A DNA stretch of 64,000 nt from Candidatus Nitrosocosmicus franklandus (GTDB lineage: Archaea > Thermoproteota > Nitrososphaeria > Nitrososphaerales > Nitrososphaeraceae), in the NCBI RefSeq assembly GCF_900696045.1, contig NZ_LR216287.1, positions 1,593,854-1,657,853 of the forward strand, read 5' to 3'. The translations under genes and the position numbers were made by a program. Positions 8,889 to 18,297 of the stretch are shown one piece after another (positions within the stretch are counted from its first letter, which is position 1; each line of letters begins with the position of its first letter). The notes beneath the pieces were generated by a model that saw only the letters and a program-made list of their open reading frames with translations, did not search any database and was not told the origin of the DNA.

Positions 8889-10304
8889 TTGGCACAAACT
8901 CTGTATGATAAGATCTGGGATAATCATGTAGTATATTCTGATGAAAAAAGTGAATTGTCTCTATTATACATTGATAGACATTACATACATGAAGTAACTT
9001 CGCCTCAAGCTTTTGATGGCCTTAGGATAAACAAGAGAAAAGTTAGGAGACCTGATCTTACTTTTGCTACAGTAGATCATAACGTTCCTACCACTGATCG
9101 ATCTTTGCCAATTGTAGATCAAGTCTCGTCATTACAAATAAAAACATTGGAAAATAATTGCAAAGAATTTGGTATATCTCTTTTTGATATGAATGACAAA
9201 TATCAAGGAATAGTGCATGTGATTGGTCCGGAATTAGGATTGACACTTCCAGGCAGTACAATTGTTTGTGGGGATAGTCATACTTCCACTCATGGAGCCT
9301 TTGGATCACTGGCTTTTGGTATAGGTACTAGTGAAGTGGAACACGTATTGGCTACTCAGTGTTTGTGGATGAAAAAATCCAAGAATTTTGAGATAGTCTT
9401 GAACGGTGGTTTAAAAAATAAGCATTGTATTTCTTCAAAGGATGTAATATTAAACATTATTAGACAAATAGGAACGTCTGGTGGTTCTGGGTCAGTAATT
9501 GAATACAAGGGAGATTACATTTCCTCACTTTCTATGGAAAAACGCATGACTATTTGTAATATGTCTATAGAGGGAGGGGCTAGGGCAGGTCTGATTGCAC
9601 CTGATGATACTACTTTTGACTATCTACGTGGGAGAATCTTTTCACCAACGAATGAATCATTTGAACAATTGGTACAAGATTGGAAGGACTTGAGATCTGA
9701 TAATGGAGCAAAATATGATCGAACTTTTTCTATAAACATAGACGATCTTGCTCCACAAGTTACATGGGGTACTAATCCTTCCATGACCGTTGATGTTGAT
9801 TCAGTGGTTCCTTCTCCAGATGAATATTCTAAGGGAAATGATGAGGAAAAGAAATCTGCAATCAAAGCTCTTCAATATATGGATTTAGAACCGGGTGTAC
9901 AAATTACTGACATTCATGTAGATAGGGTATTCATAGGTTCGTGTACTAATGCAAGACTAGAGGATTTGATAGAGGCATCAGAGATTGTGAAGGGAAGAAA
10001 GGTGTCATCTGCTGTTAAGGCTATGGTCGTTCCAGGATCACAGCAGGTAAAACTTGCGGCAGAAAAGTTGGGGTTGGATAAAATATTTATAAATGCCGGT
10101 TTTGAATGGAGAGAACCTGGATGTAGTATGTGTTTAGGAATGAATCCTGATATTCTTCAGGTAGGAGAAAGATGTGCGAGCACATCTAATAGGAATTTTG
10201 AGGGACGTCAAGGAGCGGGTGGCCGTACTCATCTGGTCAGTCCAATGATGGCAGCTGCAGCTGCTATTGCTGGTAAATTTGTTGATGTGAGGGAATGGAT
10301 TTAG
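8889..10304 (+). CDS. leuC: 3-isopropylmalate dehydratase large subunit
   Basis: 471-residue aconitase-family enzyme that isomerises 2- to 3-isopropylmalate in leucine biosynthesis. Fe-S cysteines are visible in [28 protein letters not shown] and [11 protein letters not shown]. Length and the opening [13 protein letters not shown] resemble the bacterial LeuC type rather than the shorter (~420 aa) archaeal homoaconitase-like type. Start is TTG at 8889. leuD follows after 57 bases, forming a two-gene operon. Confidence 0.95.
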   Translation: MAQTLYDKIWDNHVVYSDEKSELSLLYIDRHYIHEVTSPQAFDGLRINKRKVRRPDLTFATVDHNVPTTDRSLPIVDQVSSLQIKTLENNCKEFGISLFDMNDKYQGIVHVIGPELGLTLPGSTIVCGDSHTSTHGAFGSLAFGIGTSEVEHVLATQCLWMKKSKNFEIVLNGGLKNKHCISSKDVILNIIRQIGTSGGSGSVIEYKGDYISSLSMEKRMTICNMSIEGGARAGLIAPDDTTFDYLRGRIFSPTNESFEQLVQDWKDLRSDNGAKYDRTFSINIDDLAPQVTWGTNPSMTVDVDSVVPSPDEYSKGNDEEKKSAIKALQYMDLEPGVQITDIHVDRVFIGSCTNARLEDLIEASEIVKGRKVSSAVKAMVVPGSQQVKLAAEKLGLDKIFINAGFEWREPGCSMCLGMNPDILQVGERCASTSNRNFEGRQGAGGRTHLVSPMMAAAAAIAGKFVDVREWI

Positions 10305-10361
10305 CTTATTTAATTCTGTTTGTAAAACATATACTACAAAGTAGGGTAGAGGTGTATTTTG

Positions 10362-10964
10362 ATGGAACCCTTTAGAAATCTTAAGAGTAAGATTGTACCG
10401 CTTGATATTGCTAATGTCGATACCGATCAAATAATCCCTAAACAATTTTTGAAACTACTAGGTAAAACAGGATATGGTGAGTATTTGTTTTTTAATTGGC
10501 GTTATGATGAACATGGGATTCCAACGAAGAATTTTGTATTAAATTTACCAGAGTATAAGGGAAGACAAATTCTGTTAACACGTGAAAACTTTGGAATAGG
10601 CAGCTCAAGAGAACATGCTGTTTGGGCCCTTAAGGATTATGGATTTAAAATTATAATCGGATCTTCTTTTGCAGATATTTTCTATAACAATTGTTTCAAA
10701 AATGGTGTCTTGGTTATTAAATTGGACAAAAATATAATTGAGGATTTCTTTTCATCAAAGACAAACGATGACTTTTACATCGACTTGAGACAACAACAAA
10801 TAAGGATCAATTCAAGTATTTATTCCTTTGAAATAGACTCAACAATAAAAGAATCATTGGAAAGTGGAGCTGATGAAATATCAAAAACCCTGCAATTCGA
10901 GAGCTATATTAAAAAATATGAGGAAGAAAAGGCAATTAAACTTCAGCCTAACTCGATATTATAA
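10362..10964 (+). CDS. leuD: 3-isopropylmalate dehydratase small subunit
   Basis: About 200 residues, forming the swivelling domain that pairs with LeuC. It shows DIANVDTDQIIPKQFLK, the conserved RENFGIGSSREHAVWAL and a SSFADIFYNNCFKNGVL segment. I prefer ATG 10362 over the adjacent TTG 10359 because AGAGGTG at 10348-10354 gives ideal spacing. It is of bacterial type like its partner leuC. Confidence 0.93.
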   Translation: MEPFRNLKSKIVPLDIANVDTDQIIPKQFLKLLGKTGYGEYLFFNWRYDEHGIPTKNFVLNLPEYKGRQILLTRENFGIGSSREHAVWALKDYGFKIIIGSSFADIFYNNCFKNGVLVIKLDKNIIEDFFSSKTNDDFYIDLRQQQIRINSSIYSFEIDSTIKESLESGADEISKTLQFESYIKKYEEEKAIKLQPNSIL

Positions 10965-11099
10965 ACATTTAGATGAATTGTTATTATAGTTAATTTAATA
11001 ATATTCCACCAAGCAAAAATAAAGGCTAAAATCTAATTAAATTTGATATTATATTAATTGAAGAGTTTCTTATAAGATATAAAATACTGCTTTTAAGAT

Positions 11100-11420
11100 A
11101 TGAAAATAGTTACATTAAATTTGTACGTATTTCTTGTAATATTAGCTTTGATTACCGTAGGTCTTAGTATGCCACAAATAACTACACCGTCATTTGCAAA
11201 TGTTTTTGATTCCAAAAACGTGTACTCAATTTCTACCGTGGATGAAAATCATCCAGTAAATACGTTTGTTTGGTCATCATTGCCTTCTTCAATCTCTTCG
11301 TCAGCTTCTTCTTCTCTGTCTTCTTCCAACATGGCTGAGATGTCCGACATCTTGACAGCAAGCTTTACTAATATTATAGATACCCAAATTTATACCGGGT
11401 TGGATCAAATAAGCAACTAA
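11100..11420 (+). CDS. Small secreted protein, Ser-rich
   Basis: 106 residues with a clear N-terminal signal-like hydrophobic stretch (YVFLVILALITVGLSM, ~9-24), then a soluble region with a run of serines (~60-76: SSLPSSISSSASSSLSSS). There are no Cys and no known domain. Start is ATG at 11100, with a plausible AT-rich promoter just upstream. It is a plausible but unverified lineage-specific exported protein, transcribed convergently with the PsbP-like gene. Confidence 0.5.
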   Translation: MKIVTLNLYVFLVILALITVGLSMPQITTPSFANVFDSKNVYSISTVDENHPVNTFVWSSLPSSISSSASSSLSSSNMAEMSDILTASFTNIIDTQIYTGLDQISN

Positions 11421-11451
11421 GTAGCAGACGACTACATACATATTATTTTTT

Positions 11452-12120
11452 CTAGTTTGTCAGTCTAATATTCCTTAGTACTTTATCAAATATAGTAACG
11501 TAATTGTCAAATTGATCTTGTTCAGCCAGAAGCGAAAATATGTAAATATCGTTCTCAGTAGTCAGAAATACTTGTTTAGTTTTAAAAGATAGACCTGAGT
11601 CTTTGAAGCTATATATTATGCTCTCAGCGGAGATCTTGAGGTCATCCATAATTATGGAAGATTGGTTTTCAAAACTAAATTCATTGTATTGCGCATCTAA
11701 CTTCTCTACAATGTCCCGTGTATCAGTACTATCTGTTAGTGAGATATTGCCTGTACGATTTTGAATACTAAAGACTATGTTTTCTTGAAATAAATCGTTA
11801 GGACCTTCTTTGGGAGATAGAAATACAACATTATCAACAGTCTGATTTGCTTGCCTTAATCTATCTTCTGTAATTTGCCAACTAGAAGGGATTTTAGTAG
11901 TAAAATTACTTTTATTATTGCTACTGCTATTGCTAGTGTAATCGATCCAATCTGTATCTTGTGCTAATACATTATTATTAAAGGAAAGAAAGAGAAAAGA
12001 ATCCATCACATCGGGTCTTTCGGAATTTGTATTTTCAATTACGCTTACCAATATAAAAATAAGTAAAAGACAGGGTAACAAAATGATTAATGTTGAATTG
12101 GCCTCCTTTAACAATTGCAT
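11452..12120 (-). CDS. PsbP/DcrB-like exported lipoprotein-type domain protein
   Basis: 222 residues. The N-terminal membrane segment (TLIILLPCLLLIFILVSVI, ~10-28) is followed by a domain whose pattern (PSSWQITEDRL, DNVVFLSPKEGPNDLFQENIVFSIQNRTG, SAESIIYSFKDSGLSFKTKQVF, NDIYIFSLLAEQDQFDNY) matches the PsbP-like fold seen repeatedly in thaumarchaeal exported proteins. In those archaea the role is unknown; photosystem function does not apply. Start is ATG at 12120. The family assignment is moderate. Confidence 0.65.
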   Translation of the reverse strand: MQLLKEANSTLIILLPCLLLIFILVSVIENTNSERPDVMDSFLFLSFNNNVLAQDTDWIDYTSNSSSNNKSNFTTKIPSSWQITEDRLRQANQTVDNVVFLSPKEGPNDLFQENIVFSIQNRTGNISLTDSTDTRDIVEKLDAQYNEFSFENQSSIIMDDLKISAESIIYSFKDSGLSFKTKQVFLTTENDIYIFSLLAEQDQFDNYVTIFDKVLRNIRLTN

Positions 12121-12842
12121 AATACAACTGTTGTTCTGTTATAATTAGTAGTTTATTACGTTTCTCATAGCTCTTTTTTGTCCATCTTTAGCAGATTTCT
12201 TGCGTAGTAGTCTCAACAAGATTTTATTATAGTAACATCGATTACAAAGGTTAAACTTGATATTTTGAGTTGAGTAATATCCTAAAATATCCAACAAATA
12301 AAACCGGATATTATAACTCATGTAGTACCTTACCGAATGTCACTAGTATTTATTAGTAATTTAGTCTATTAGACGCTATTTATCATTTCATGAATAATTA
12401 GTATCGGATGCCTAACCGCAGGACGAAAGTAGTTTTGAAGCTGGTAAAATAATAAGACCTTTTTGAAAGAATTTGTTAAATACAATGCCCTAATCTTTGT
12501 TCTAAATTATACGCAGTAACGAGGTAATGTGTTTCATGCTCCATTCAAATAATTCATTCACTTTATTCATATATAATGAAGCCATCTACGCGGTTATCTG
12601 ATTCCAAAATAAACAAGGCAATGTCTGTTCATCTGAAATGCCAGAGGTGACCGCGGATAAAGAAACAAAAGGGTGATATGGCTATATTGTCTGTGCCAAG
12701 ACCTGGCTTGATTTGGGAACTACAGGTTATTGAAATATTGTATTTACAACGGGTTATAGTGAAAAGATAAACTAATACCTTGTGTTTATTCATAGATCTA
12801 ATCAATAGGTTCATATGATAATCTACACTAGTTCTATGTTAT
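12121..12842. other. Intergenic region, no supported gene
   Basis: About 720 bases between PsbP-like and eif6. Base composition rises slightly to higher GC around 12580-12720, where a frame on the plus strand (from ATG 12578) runs 24 codons, hits TGA, then continues in-frame for ~40 codons. It might be a decayed small gene, but I cannot name it. No tRNA cloverleaf was found. The last ~50 bases hold the aIF6 promoter. Confidence 0.4.
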
Positions 12843-13508
12843 TTGGGTATTTTCCGATACGACTTATATAAAAGTCCTAATGTAGGTATATTTGCTAAAT
12901 CAAATGATAAATTAGTACTACTTCCTCATGGATATGCGGAGACCAAGATCAAAAAAATTACCGAAATTCTAGATGTTGAACCACTTTTTGTTTCTATAGC
13001 TGGAAATAGGATAATTGGTCCTATGGTGGTATTAAATAACAATGGGATGATACTTCCCTCTACTGCATCTGATGACGAACTCGTTTATCTTAAACGCCTC
13101 ACAGGATTAAACGTCACCAAGCTTGATTCGAAATACACTGCAGTAGGTAATCTGATCTCAAGTAATGATAAAGGCGCTATAGTGTCTCCTTTATTCAAGA
13201 ATGAGCTCGATAAACAGATCAGTGATGTTTTAGGGGTTGAAGTTCATACAATGTCAATAGCTGATCTTAACCAAACAGGCTCGATAGTTGTATCTACAAA
13301 TAATGGTGCTGCCGTACATCCTCGGGCCACGGAAGAAGAAGTAGAAATTATCTCCTCCGTCTTAAAAGTAGAAGTTGAGCCTTTAACCATAAATGGCGGA
13401 ATTCCATATTTATCATCAGGAATGATTTGGAATTCAAAATCTTTAATTGTAGGAAGTTTAACAACGGGACCCGAATTGATCATGCTCAGTAGAGCTTTTA
13501 AAATGTAG
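12843..13508 (+). CDS. eif6: Translation initiation factor aIF6
   Basis: 221 residues with the fivefold pseudo-symmetric aIF6 pattern: repeated SPNVGIFAKSNDKL, VSIAGNRIIGPMVVLNNNGM, TAVGNLISSNDKGAIVSP, IVVSTNNGAAVHP and IIVGSLTTGPELIMLS-like units. aIF6 binds the 50S subunit and prevents premature joining with 30S. Start is TTG at 12843. The ribosomal proteins often found beside it (L31e, L39e) are not here. Confidence 0.93.
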   Translation: MGIFRYDLYKSPNVGIFAKSNDKLVLLPHGYAETKIKKITEILDVEPLFVSIAGNRIIGPMVVLNNNGMILPSTASDDELVYLKRLTGLNVTKLDSKYTAVGNLISSNDKGAIVSPLFKNELDKQISDVLGVEVHTMSIADLNQTGSIVVSTNNGAAVHPRATEEEVEIISSVLKVEVEPLTINGGIPYLSSGMIWNSKSLIVGSLTTGPELIMLSRAFKM

Positions 13509-13773
13509 TAGAGACTTTACATCAAATATTATTTAATATAATATATAGAGGCAAAATTAATTATTTAATTAGGCTTTAAACTCATAATAAACTCTTCTAT
13601 TTATTTGACGAGAAAGAAAAAAGACCAATATTACATGCGCATCTACATTCTTTCACATTATTAATAAACAATACTTGTTTATATCACATATTATAATATT
13701 TGGTAATATCTTAAGATTATAGTTACTCTGTTGGAAAAATATTTTACAATATTCTTTTCATTATTTTACCTAA

Positions 13774-14148
13774 CTAATTGTTGATTTTTTTTAAAGTTTT
13801 CAGAATATTTTTTGATGCCTTTTTAATTCCTTTTAATTCTTTTAAGACTTGTTTCTCATAGTAGGATAACTGATCCTTGTCTCTATTTTCTTTTTTGTCT
13901 TTATTTAGATTATCTAACTTTAGGGGTAGCATTTCAATACTTTTGTTCTTTGTAGAATCAGCGGTTTTATCTATTGTCGAAGTTGTTTGACTTACAGTTG
14001 ACTTTGATGCCGGGGAACCGACTGATGAAGTCTTTCTAGAATTCTTTGTAGAATCAGCGGTATCACTCTTGTTATCTTTTTTGCTCTTGGACTCTGTCGA
14101 TCTTTTGGTAATATTACTATTGTTTATCATGACAATTGTATCATACAT
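13774..14148 (-). CDS. Lys/Ser-rich, largely disordered hypothetical protein
   Basis: 124 residues (start possibly at internal Met7, 14130). The first ~75 are Ser/Thr/Lys-rich and disordered, with the peptide TADSTKN occurring twice. The last ~45 (SYYEKQVLKELKGIKKASKN and following) form a basic amphipathic helix. The repeated peptide comes from a perfect 20-bp direct repeat (13946-13965 and 14042-14061). A nucleic-acid-binding or cell-surface linker role is only a guess. Confidence 0.5.
   Translation of the reverse strand: MYDTIVMINNSNITKRSTESKSKKDNKSDTADSTKNSRKTSSVGSPASKSTVSQTTSTIDKTADSTKNKSIEMLPLKLDNLNKDKKENRDKDQLSYYEKQVLKELKGIKKASKNILKTLKKINN
13946..14061. repeat. 20-bp perfect direct repeat inside the Lys/Ser-rich gene
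   Basis: TTCTTTGTAGAATCAGCGGT occurs at 13946-13965 and 14042-14061, 96 bases apart, so it keeps the reading frame. It encodes the duplicated TADSTKN peptide and suggests an internal duplication with divergence in between. Confidence 0.75.
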
Positions 14149-15556
14149 TCATAATAAATATTTTGATTATCCTCGAGCAACGGCTAGTTTCGTAATCTAA
14201 AATATTGGATATGACTCACAGAATTATGGTATAATGAAGCTGATATTTGCTTTCTACATGCAAAATGACTATAAATTATACACAATATACAATCACGACT
14301 CACCACGAATACTTAATTACAACATTGATAAACTAGGTGAGTTAAGAAATAGTTATAAAAAGATTTATCTAAATTATGAAACTTACAAAATGAGCTGTAT
14401 GAATAAAAGCATGTCGCAATCAATAATACTAATACGTTGATAGTATTAGTAGCTTGGAGAAATTATTTGAAAAGTTGAGTCTTGGTAACGTTAATAATCT
14501 TGTCACAATTGAATGTACGTTTCCTTAAAATCCTTACTCATATTATACCTTATGTTACAGTATCCTCTGTCATATTTTTCTACCGTCAATTCTTTTTGAA
14601 TAAGTTACCATATCCGTTAACATAAATGTTAAGTACACCAGAGCAGGATTGTTTAACCTTTATCTACAGGTGCTTCATAATTGGTCATCTAATTCAAACT
14701 TTTAACGAGAGGTATAACTAAATACCACCTGATCTACGGAAATTTCAATTTCCTTTACTAAAACCGACGAAGGTGCTAAATCAATAATATGTTTTCTATT
14801 ACAACTGTTAAATATTCAATCTTACCTGTCTTTTCGAACTTAGTCTCATGTCCATGTTTATCTATAAAGGTCCTTTCTTGGTTATACCATAAAATAGAAC
14901 TTATATTGGTAATACTGTTGGATTTTTACTATTATTATCTTATCATACTATAAAGCCTAATGATATCCTGATAAACTATCTGTTCTCTTTAGTTAGCGTG
15001 AGTACTTTTATAATATCTTTTCATAATTGCTATTACTTGTAGTTTCGGGGGCTGCATGATACTCTTTTTTGGATTATTTTGTTATTTGTTTGAAAAGATG
15101 ACAAACTCAAAGTTTTAAATATCTTCGATCTTATGTTCGTAAATTGTCATATTGATCTAGTAGGCACTTTAGTTAGCTCAAAAGCTAAATTTCTAAACTC
15201 GAAAATAATTTGTGAAGATGTACTCATGTCGATTTTCCTGTAGATCAATACCCCGGCAGTAAAAGGGTGTCCATGCATCTACGTCAACAGTAGTGATTTG
15301 TATATATTCTGGTGTTGTTACCATATTAGTTTGAAGAATAACTGATTTTTAATAATATTGTTCTTGAAATAGTATTTACATACGAAATAATTCTAAAAAA
15401 TGATATATAGAATGGTAAATTTTAATGAAATTCTATCATGACTAGGGTGACCTTTGACTAAGACGAAACAAAATCTTACTCAGTCAATCATTTATTTGTT
15501 TCAGTGGATAAGAAAATAGTCTGACAAATAAGGTAAATATTACCTCCAAAACATAA
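14149..15556. other. 1.4-kb region without a supported gene
   Basis: AT-rich and dense in stops in all frames. A 68-codon plus frame at 14234-14440 (Tyr/Asn-rich) has no ribosome site and no recognisable domain, so I do not call it. A small TTAGCT/AGCTAA hairpin lies near 15172-15190. No tRNA or transposase remnant was recognised. It may be eroded accessory DNA. Confidence 0.45.
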
Positions 15557-16957
15557 TTACTCTAACACATTGACTGCTTCCGTATTGCTTGATATTTTGT
15601 AAAGTGCGCCTTCACCTGCATTTGCCCTGCTGTAAGTTAGTATGTAAAGATCACCATCCGGACCTGTTTCTAAATCCGTTATTCCTTTAAATCCACTGCC
15701 AAATGTTATGGAAGAAATTTCATCTTCAGTTGATACAACCAAATCGTTTGCTATGTCTGGATTATTATCAAATTCCAGGCCATTTCTATTCTCATTTACT
15801 ACAAAGAAGAATATGTTTCCTCGAGTAATGTCCCCTACAAATATATTGTTTTCATATTTCTGACCTAAACCATTTGATTTAAAAAATTCTATATCTGTGA
15901 CGCCTCTTGATTGTTCCCAACTTAAAAGTGGATCGGCATATTTTGATCCTTGAAATGCAACCAAATCATTTTCTGTAATACCTGTTGAGCTTGCTATTGG
16001 TCCCATAACTAATTTCCATCCGCTATTGAATCCCGGTTCCACAAGGTTTATTTCATCATAGAGATTCTCACCGTTTTCTGTATTCCATAATTTACCTGTT
16101 ATAGGATCAAAATCTATACCAAAACTGTTTCTTATTCCATAAGCATAGTATTTTGCCAAAGAGTTGCCATTGGTGTCGTCATTGTCTCCTATTCCTATAA
16201 ACGGATTATTCGCTGATGGTGAGCCATCTACAGGATTTACTCTAAAAATAACGCCACTATCGTCTGGTGCTGGTCCATCATTAATGTTTTGTAATTGCCC
16301 TTCTCTTTGGAGTTCACCTACTATAACATATAGTTGGTTATCAGGACCGATCTTGACTTTTCCTCCTTGGTGATTTGTTCCTGGACCTGCTGGCAAATCC
16401 AAAATAATCTTTGGATTTGAAAGAGATTCTCCATCCCACTTGAATTTATACACTCTATTTCTTAATTCATCACTACTTGATACACTATCGGTTTCCGGTA
16501 TTTCTTGATCTAATTGAGTACCTGTTTCAGTAACAAAAAGAAATACATCGGATTCCCCTGTTTGATTAGTTCTAGAGCTAGTACCATCTAAAATATTATT
16601 GTTAGTTGCTATGCCCAAAAGACCTCTTTCATTTTTGCTGTTAACATTTTTTAATTGCAAAATTGGTTGCAACATAGTTGGATTACTAAGGTCTAATTTT
16701 GAGATACTGCCCTCCTTATGAGTTAACAAAATCGAAGTATCTGACAGAAATGCCATGCTAGTTGGAGATTGCAATCCATCCATTACAAGATCTAATTTTA
16801 ACGATGGATCATTAATCGACGGCAGTTCTTGTGAAAAAGCAGCAGTTATGTGATTGCCAAAATAGCTAATCGCTATAACTGCTAATGAAATAAGGAGATA
16901 ATTTAAAGTCAGGTATTTATTGACTGAATTTTTAGAGTAATGTGCAATCCAGGCCAT
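15557..16957 (-). CDS. Exported PQQ-type sugar/aldose dehydrogenase (glucose/sorbosone dehydrogenase family)
   Basis: 466 residues with a Sec-type signal (TLNYLLISLAVIAISYF, cleavage plausible after ITAAFS). The six-bladed beta-propeller pattern of soluble quinoprotein dehydrogenases follows: LQSPTSMAFLSDTSILLTHKEG, NERGLLGIA, PGTNHQGGKVKIGPDNQLYV with the catalytic-type His, YYAYGIRNSFGIDFDPITGKLW, TENGENLYDEINLVEPGFNSGW, and a final GPDGDLYILTYS. It probably oxidises sugars or aldehydes at the cell surface using PQQ or a similar cofactor; whether this organism supplies PQQ is unknown. Upstream (16958-17430) is non-coding. Confidence 0.85.
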   Translation of the reverse strand: MAWIAHYSKNSVNKYLTLNYLLISLAVIAISYFGNHITAAFSQELPSINDPSLKLDLVMDGLQSPTSMAFLSDTSILLTHKEGSISKLDLSNPTMLQPILQLKNVNSKNERGLLGIATNNNILDGTSSRTNQTGESDVFLFVTETGTQLDQEIPETDSVSSSDELRNRVYKFKWDGESLSNPKIILDLPAGPGTNHQGGKVKIGPDNQLYVIVGELQREGQLQNINDGPAPDDSGVIFRVNPVDGSPSANNPFIGIGDNDDTNGNSLAKYYAYGIRNSFGIDFDPITGKLWNTENGENLYDEINLVEPGFNSGWKLVMGPIASSTGITENDLVAFQGSKYADPLLSWEQSRGVTDIEFFKSNGLGQKYENNIFVGDITRGNIFFFVVNENRNGLEFDNNPDIANDLVVSTEDEISSITFGSGFKGITDLETGPDGDLYILTYSRANAGEGALYKISSNTEAVNVLE

Positions 16958-17359
16958 TTAATTAATTCTAATTAACTATGATATTATTAATATGTTGTAG
17001 CAGTGTAAACGCAAAGATGGATGAGTTAGATCATCATTGTTATTCACCTAAAGATATCTGAATAATTCATGGGAACAGGAAAATAAATGTAATTAAAAGC
17101 AATATAACTTGCTATAACTTTGGTTAGGTTCGGGATAAAAGAATTTTATTATTTTATGATTTAATCCGAAATTCATGATAAGAATTAGTTGATTTACGTT
17201 ATACACCTACCTGCTGCCTATTACCATGAAGAAATTAAATCTTGCATGATATCTATCGACTTGAGTAGGAGAAGATAAGCAAAAGAACTTTATAATCCAT
17301 GTATATTCTACATCCGCATCGCATGATAATCAAGTATCAATGTACTCACTTTGTGTAAC
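16958..17359. other. Intergenic region, divergent promoters
   Basis: About 400 bases between the dehydrogenase and the HxlR regulator. No coding frame. AT-rich, with short repeats such as the GCAATATAACTTGC area near 17098-17112. It must contain the promoter of the leftward dehydrogenase gene; the rightward promoter with its operator lies at 17360-17387. Confidence 0.5.
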
Positions 17360-17387
17360 TAACTATACTTAGGTAACTATATAAACT
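17360..17387 (+). promoter_or_regulatory. HxlR-gene promoter with 17-bp operator candidate
   Basis: TAACTATACTTAGGTAA (17360-17376) directly precedes the TATA-like CTATATAAAC (17378-17387), so it overlaps the BRE position. The same 17 bases occur in reverse complement in front of the MFS gene (18260-18276). The core TACTTAGGTA is an imperfect palindrome. Expected start of transcription is ~17410, giving a short leader to TTG 17431. A dimeric HxlR protein binding here would occlude TFB/TBP. Confidence 0.65.
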
Positions 17388-17430
17388 ACTATTACCAATT
17401 AGTAATTAGATATAGGATAGTAAAGTTAAG

Positions 17431-17886
17431 TTGATAGCGTACTATAACTCTGAAGTCGACAAGGAAAAAGGAGGAGATTATAATTATCCAAAATTAGTTG
17501 AAAATATGGAAGTCAAATGTTGTCCTGTTTTTAATACCTTTAATATAATCGGTAAAAAATTTTCAATGTTGATTTTGCGTAATATGATTTATAATAAACA
17601 GACACGATTTAACGAGTTTCTTAACTCCATAGAGGAGATCAATCCAAAGACACTCTCAATCCGGCTAAAAGAAATGGAGAGGAATGGCCTCATAAAGCGT
17701 CAAGTATATCATGAAACCCCAATCAGAGTAGAATATCATCTTACACAAAAAGGTAAAGAACTACAACCCATCCTGGAGCAAATGGCATTATTCTCAGTCA
17801 AGTATTGTAGTGATCAGATATTTGATAACCCTGACCCTCTTAAAATTGAAAAAATAACTTCCAAATCACTTAGAAAGTATATGTAG
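17431..17886 (+). CDS. HxlR-family winged-helix transcriptional regulator
   Basis: 151 residues. The HxlR core spans ~28-125: CCPVFNTFNIIGKKFSMLILRNM, TRFNEFLNSIEEINPKTLSIRLKEMERNGLIKRQ and VEYHLTQKGKELQPILEQM. It carries vicinal Cys (KCCPV) in the position where HxlR/YodB-type proteins often sense thiol or quinone stress, plus a C-terminal Cys. Start is TTG 17431; ATG at the MEVKCC position is a shorter alternative. It is the probable regulator of itself and of the MFS transporter downstream, because both promoters carry the identical 17-bp site. Confidence 0.85.
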   Translation: MIAYYNSEVDKEKGGDYNYPKLVENMEVKCCPVFNTFNIIGKKFSMLILRNMIYNKQTRFNEFLNSIEEINPKTLSIRLKEMERNGLIKRQVYHETPIRVEYHLTQKGKELQPILEQMALFSVKYCSDQIFDNPDPLKIEKITSKSLRKYM

Positions 17887-18250
17887 CGACAGTATAGGCA
17901 GAAATACATACATACTTTAACTTTTAATTTCTATTACCTCACGGAGTTTTGATCATTGTTTAATTGATAATTTATACTAGAAATCGGTCTGAAGAATAAT
18001 TCTAGATCACTCCTAATATGTTATTTTATTTAAATCCTTGCTATTGAAAAGAGAAAGGATTTTTACTTGCGATCGATAATTCCTGTTCTTGACCCTTGAT
18101 CCTCTGTATCAATATTCTTAAATACGAATATATGTACATTGATATGGCTATCTATTCCATTTAGAGTGTGTAAAATAGCATGATGTGTATCTCTTTTGGG
18201 TATCATTGTTGACATTTATTTCACTAACTTACCAAAAGTTTACTTACTAA
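17887..18250. other. Intergenic region between regulator and exporter
   Basis: About 360 bases, no supported gene. Its last part (18221-18250) carries loosely repeated ACTTAC-type elements (AACTTACC, TTTACTTACTAA) that resemble half-sites of the 17-bp operator, suggesting several binding positions ahead of the MFS promoter. Confidence 0.45.
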
Positions 18251-18276
18251 TTTATATACTTACCTAAGTATAGTTA
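18251..18276 (+). promoter_or_regulatory. MFS-gene promoter with 17-bp operator candidate
   Basis: TATA-like TTTATATACT (18251-18260) is followed immediately by TTACCTAAGTATAGTTA (18260-18276), the exact reverse complement of the site at 17360-17376. Here the site lies between TATA and the expected start (~18283), a classic repressor position. ATG of the transporter is at 18298. Confidence 0.65.
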
Positions 18277-18297
18277 ATAACATAAGGAAAGTTTCAT

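Noticed and set aside
12629-12814. 61-codon minus-strand frame
   Set aside because: No domain and poor composition; overlaps the aIF6 promoter region.
14234-14440. 68-codon plus-strand frame
   Set aside because: Tyr/Asn-rich with no supporting signal; isolated in a stop-dense 1.4-kb gap.
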